Positions 62,500 through 64,000 of a DNA stretch of 64,000 nucleotides are shown here, one piece after another (the stretch's first letter is position 1; each line of letters opens with the position of its first letter). This stretch comes from an uncultured Oscillospiraceae bacterium (lineage in GTDB: Bacteria; Bacillota; Clostridia; Oscillospirales; Acutalibacteraceae). Position numbers and translations under genes: made by a program. The notes under the pieces were generated by a model. The model did not search any database, had not been told where the DNA came from, and saw only the letters and a program-made list of their open reading frames with translations. The stretch is taken from positions 124,001 through 188,000 of the forward strand of contig CABULH010000006.1 in assembly GCA_902492455.1 (NCBI GenBank), read 5' to 3'.

Positions 62500-63396
62500 T
62501 CACAGAGCGCTTTCTATGTCGGATTCCGCTCCGTTATTCTCAAATATTGACTTCCGATATTCACTTGGCGACATACCCGTGGTGGACTTGAAAAGCCGAT
62601 TGAAGGTTTTCACGCTGCCGAATCCCACCTCATCGGAAATCTCCGTTATGCTTTTGTTTTCGTTAATCAGCGCCCACTGCGCCTTATTAATCCGATAGGT
62701 ATTCAGATAAGATAAAAAGGTGGTGTTGGTAAACCTTTTAAAGAAACGGGCAAAATAGCTTGGGGCGAAATTCAGTGCCAGCGCCACCTCATCCAATGAC
62801 AATTTCCTTTGATAGTTCTGCTCCACATAGGCGATGGTTTTCTCCAGATTGGCGAGCATTTTGGTCTGATTGATATTGGTGAACATGCTGAATTGTGTAT
62901 TGCTCTTGGGCACTTCGTTGCACAGCAGCAGGATTAAATCGTAAATGCGTGCTTTGATGGACAAATTCCGCCCAAAACCGCTGTCGGTGGTCAGCCTTTC
63001 CAACTGATGAAGGATCTCCACCGCCCGCTGCCGCTGCTCTGGCCGCCATCTTGAACTCACCCGCACCATGTTTTCCAGCCGCTTTTTGATCTCTGCCTTG
63101 GTCCGCCCGTGGGAGCGTTCGTCCTCAAAAATGTCCATATCGAACATCACCACCATCCTGCGGTGATTCTGAGAACAGAGATAAAAATGCACGTCGCCGC
63201 CGATTGCAATTCCCATCTCACCTTCCCGGACATCAAAAATCCGGTCGTTGATCATCATTTGGGTATTGCCCTGAAGCGAATAAATAATTTCGATCTCCTT
63301 GTGCCAGTGGCTGGGCACCACCGAATTGCCGTTGTCATAAAAAAGGACAAAGGGGATATCCTTTTCCGTCACATTGAGCTGATAAAATGAATTCAT
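62500..63396 (-). CDS. AraC-family transcriptional regulator
   Basis: A 298-residue regulator with an N-terminal cupin-like sensing domain (about 10-150; VPSHWHKEIEIIYSLQG holds the typical His pattern) and a C-terminal double helix-turn-helix (about 195-290, SLDEVALALNFAPSYFARFFKR and ISDEVGFGSVKTFNRLFK). This type binds a sugar and activates catabolic genes. It probably controls the region 3 locus. The ATG at 63396 has GGAGG shortly upstream and starts 16 nt after the GH3 gene; earlier in-frame starts would run into that gene. Confidence 0.9.
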   Translation of the reverse strand: MNSFYQLNVTEKDIPFVLFYDNGNSVVPSHWHKEIEIIYSLQGNTQMMINDRIFDVREGEMGIAIGGDVHFYLCSQNHRRMVVMFDMDIFEDERSHGRTKAEIKKRLENMVRVSSRWRPEQRQRAVEILHQLERLTTDSGFGRNLSIKARIYDLILLLCNEVPKSNTQFSMFTNINQTKMLANLEKTIAYVEQNYQRKLSLDEVALALNFAPSYFARFFKRFTNTTFLSYLNTYRINKAQWALINENKSITEISDEVGFGSVKTFNRLFKSTTGMSPSEYRKSIFENNGAESDIESAL

Positions 63397-63412
63397 GCCT
63401 TGCCTCCAAACT

Positions 63413-64000
63413 TTATCGGAGACGGAAAGAGACCGCCTTCCCCTGCGCCGCATTCGGCGCGACGACCGCCAGGAATTCTCCCGGCTCCGCATACCGGCTG
63501 CCGTCTGCATGAGCGAACGCCAGCTGCTCCTTTTTCAATATAAAGCAAATCTCCCGGGCTTCTCCCGGCTGCAGCTCCGCCTTGCAAAAATCCTTCAATT
63601 CCCGTACCGGACGCACTACACTGCCGCTCACATCCCGAGTGTACAGCTGCACCGTCTCCCGCACAGGGTATTTCCCTGTATTAACGATCTGCGCTGAAAT
63701 CCTCCACGATTCGTTTTCTTCAACCGTTTCCACCCTGGTCTCGCCGTATTCTACCGGCGAGAATCCCAGACCGTATCCGAACGGATACAAGGGCGCGTTG
63801 GGGATATCGATATACCGTGACAAATAGCGCTGTTCGGAAAATTCTTTATCAATTGGACGGCCTGTCCGGTAACCGTTATAGTATACCGGCACTTGCCCCA
63901 CCGTATACGGCATCGACATGGTGAGCCGTCCTTCCGGCAGGCGGTCACCAAACAGCAGATCCGCCGCCGCATGGCCGCCCTCACTGCCTGGGAACCAGGC
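63413..64000 (-). CDS. GH3 family glycosidase, C-terminal part only
   Basis: The frame is open to the window edge, so at least 195 residues of a longer gene are seen. It covers the end of the GH3 alpha/beta domain (AWFPGSEGGHAAADLLFGD, RLPEGRLTMS), PLYPFGYGLGFSPVEY and the fibronectin-like C-terminal domain. It resembles the end of the GH3 enzyme at 31615-33747 but is not the same. The catalytic aspartate lies outside the window. It is the first visible gene of the region 3 series. Confidence 0.88.
   Translation of the reverse strand, partial: AWFPGSEGGHAAADLLFGDRLPEGRLTMSMPYTVGQVPVYYNGYRTGRPIDKEFSEQRYLSRYIDIPNAPLYPFGYGLGFSPVEYGETRVETVEENESWRISAQIVNTGKYPVRETVQLYTRDVSGSVVRPVRELKDFCKAELQPGEAREICFILKKEQLAFAHADGSRYAEPGEFLAVVAPNAAQGKAVSFRLR

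Overview
The window looks like a carbohydrate-foraging region of a Gram-positive gut-type Clostridia genome, probably Oscillospirales/Ruminococcaceae. This is inferred from the gene families, the GGAGG-type ribosome binding sites, the teichoic-acid type genes, the membrane-anchored surface proteins and the moderate-to-high GC. Every gene I can support lies on the minus strand, so transcription reads from high to low coordinates. I saw no rRNA, tRNA or CRISPR array.

Region 1 (about 33.9 kb down to 1) is a long glycan-use locus. It starts at a textbook promoter (TTGACA-17-TATAAT, 33896-33924) with cytoplasmic GH3, GH35 and GH94 enzymes. Then come a lipoprotein solute-binding protein, a giant solute-binding protein with N-terminal beta-sandwich domains, two permease genes, an NHL-TPR-YIP1 fusion, a DUF5696 protein and a second permease pair. 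These are followed by a URO-D-like protein and an MttB-like methyltransferase. A second promoter (11394-11422) begins a group with a ROK regulator, a GH4 glycosidase, a NagB-ROK kinase fusion, a PHP metallohydrolase, a GH127-like enzyme, two more URO-D-like proteins and an MFS transporter. A 158-bp MITE-like element sits in the middle of this second group.

Region 2 (34.5-40.1 kb) is a visibly AT-rich island with its own promoter. Its genes encode a polysaccharide polymerase, a GT2 glycosyltransferase, a CDP-glycerol glycerophosphotransferase, a flippase and glycerol-3-phosphate cytidylyltransferase: a cell-surface, phosphoglycerol-containing polysaccharide set unlike its neighbours.

Region 3 (40.5-64 kb) is a second glycan locus. 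It reads GH3 (cut by the window edge), AraC regulator, Gfo/Idh oxidoreductase, lipoprotein solute-binding protein, two membrane-anchored carbohydrate-binding proteins, giant solute-binding protein, permease pair, NHL-TPR protein, YIP1 protein, DUF5696 lipoprotein, second permease pair, two secreted barrel-like proteins with C-terminal membrane anchors, and a sugar isomerase/epimerase. It ends at a hairpin at 40540-40574.

The most striking feature is that regions 1 and 3 share one gene cassette in the same order: canonical binding protein, giant binding protein, permease pair, NHL/TPR + YIP1, DUF5696, permease pair. No ABC ATPase appears in the window. NHL-TPR and YIP1 are fused in one copy and separate in the other. 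I propose that this is a coherent, poorly described surface system for sensing or capturing a polymer and importing its fragments. The cassette order is seen directly; the function is inference.
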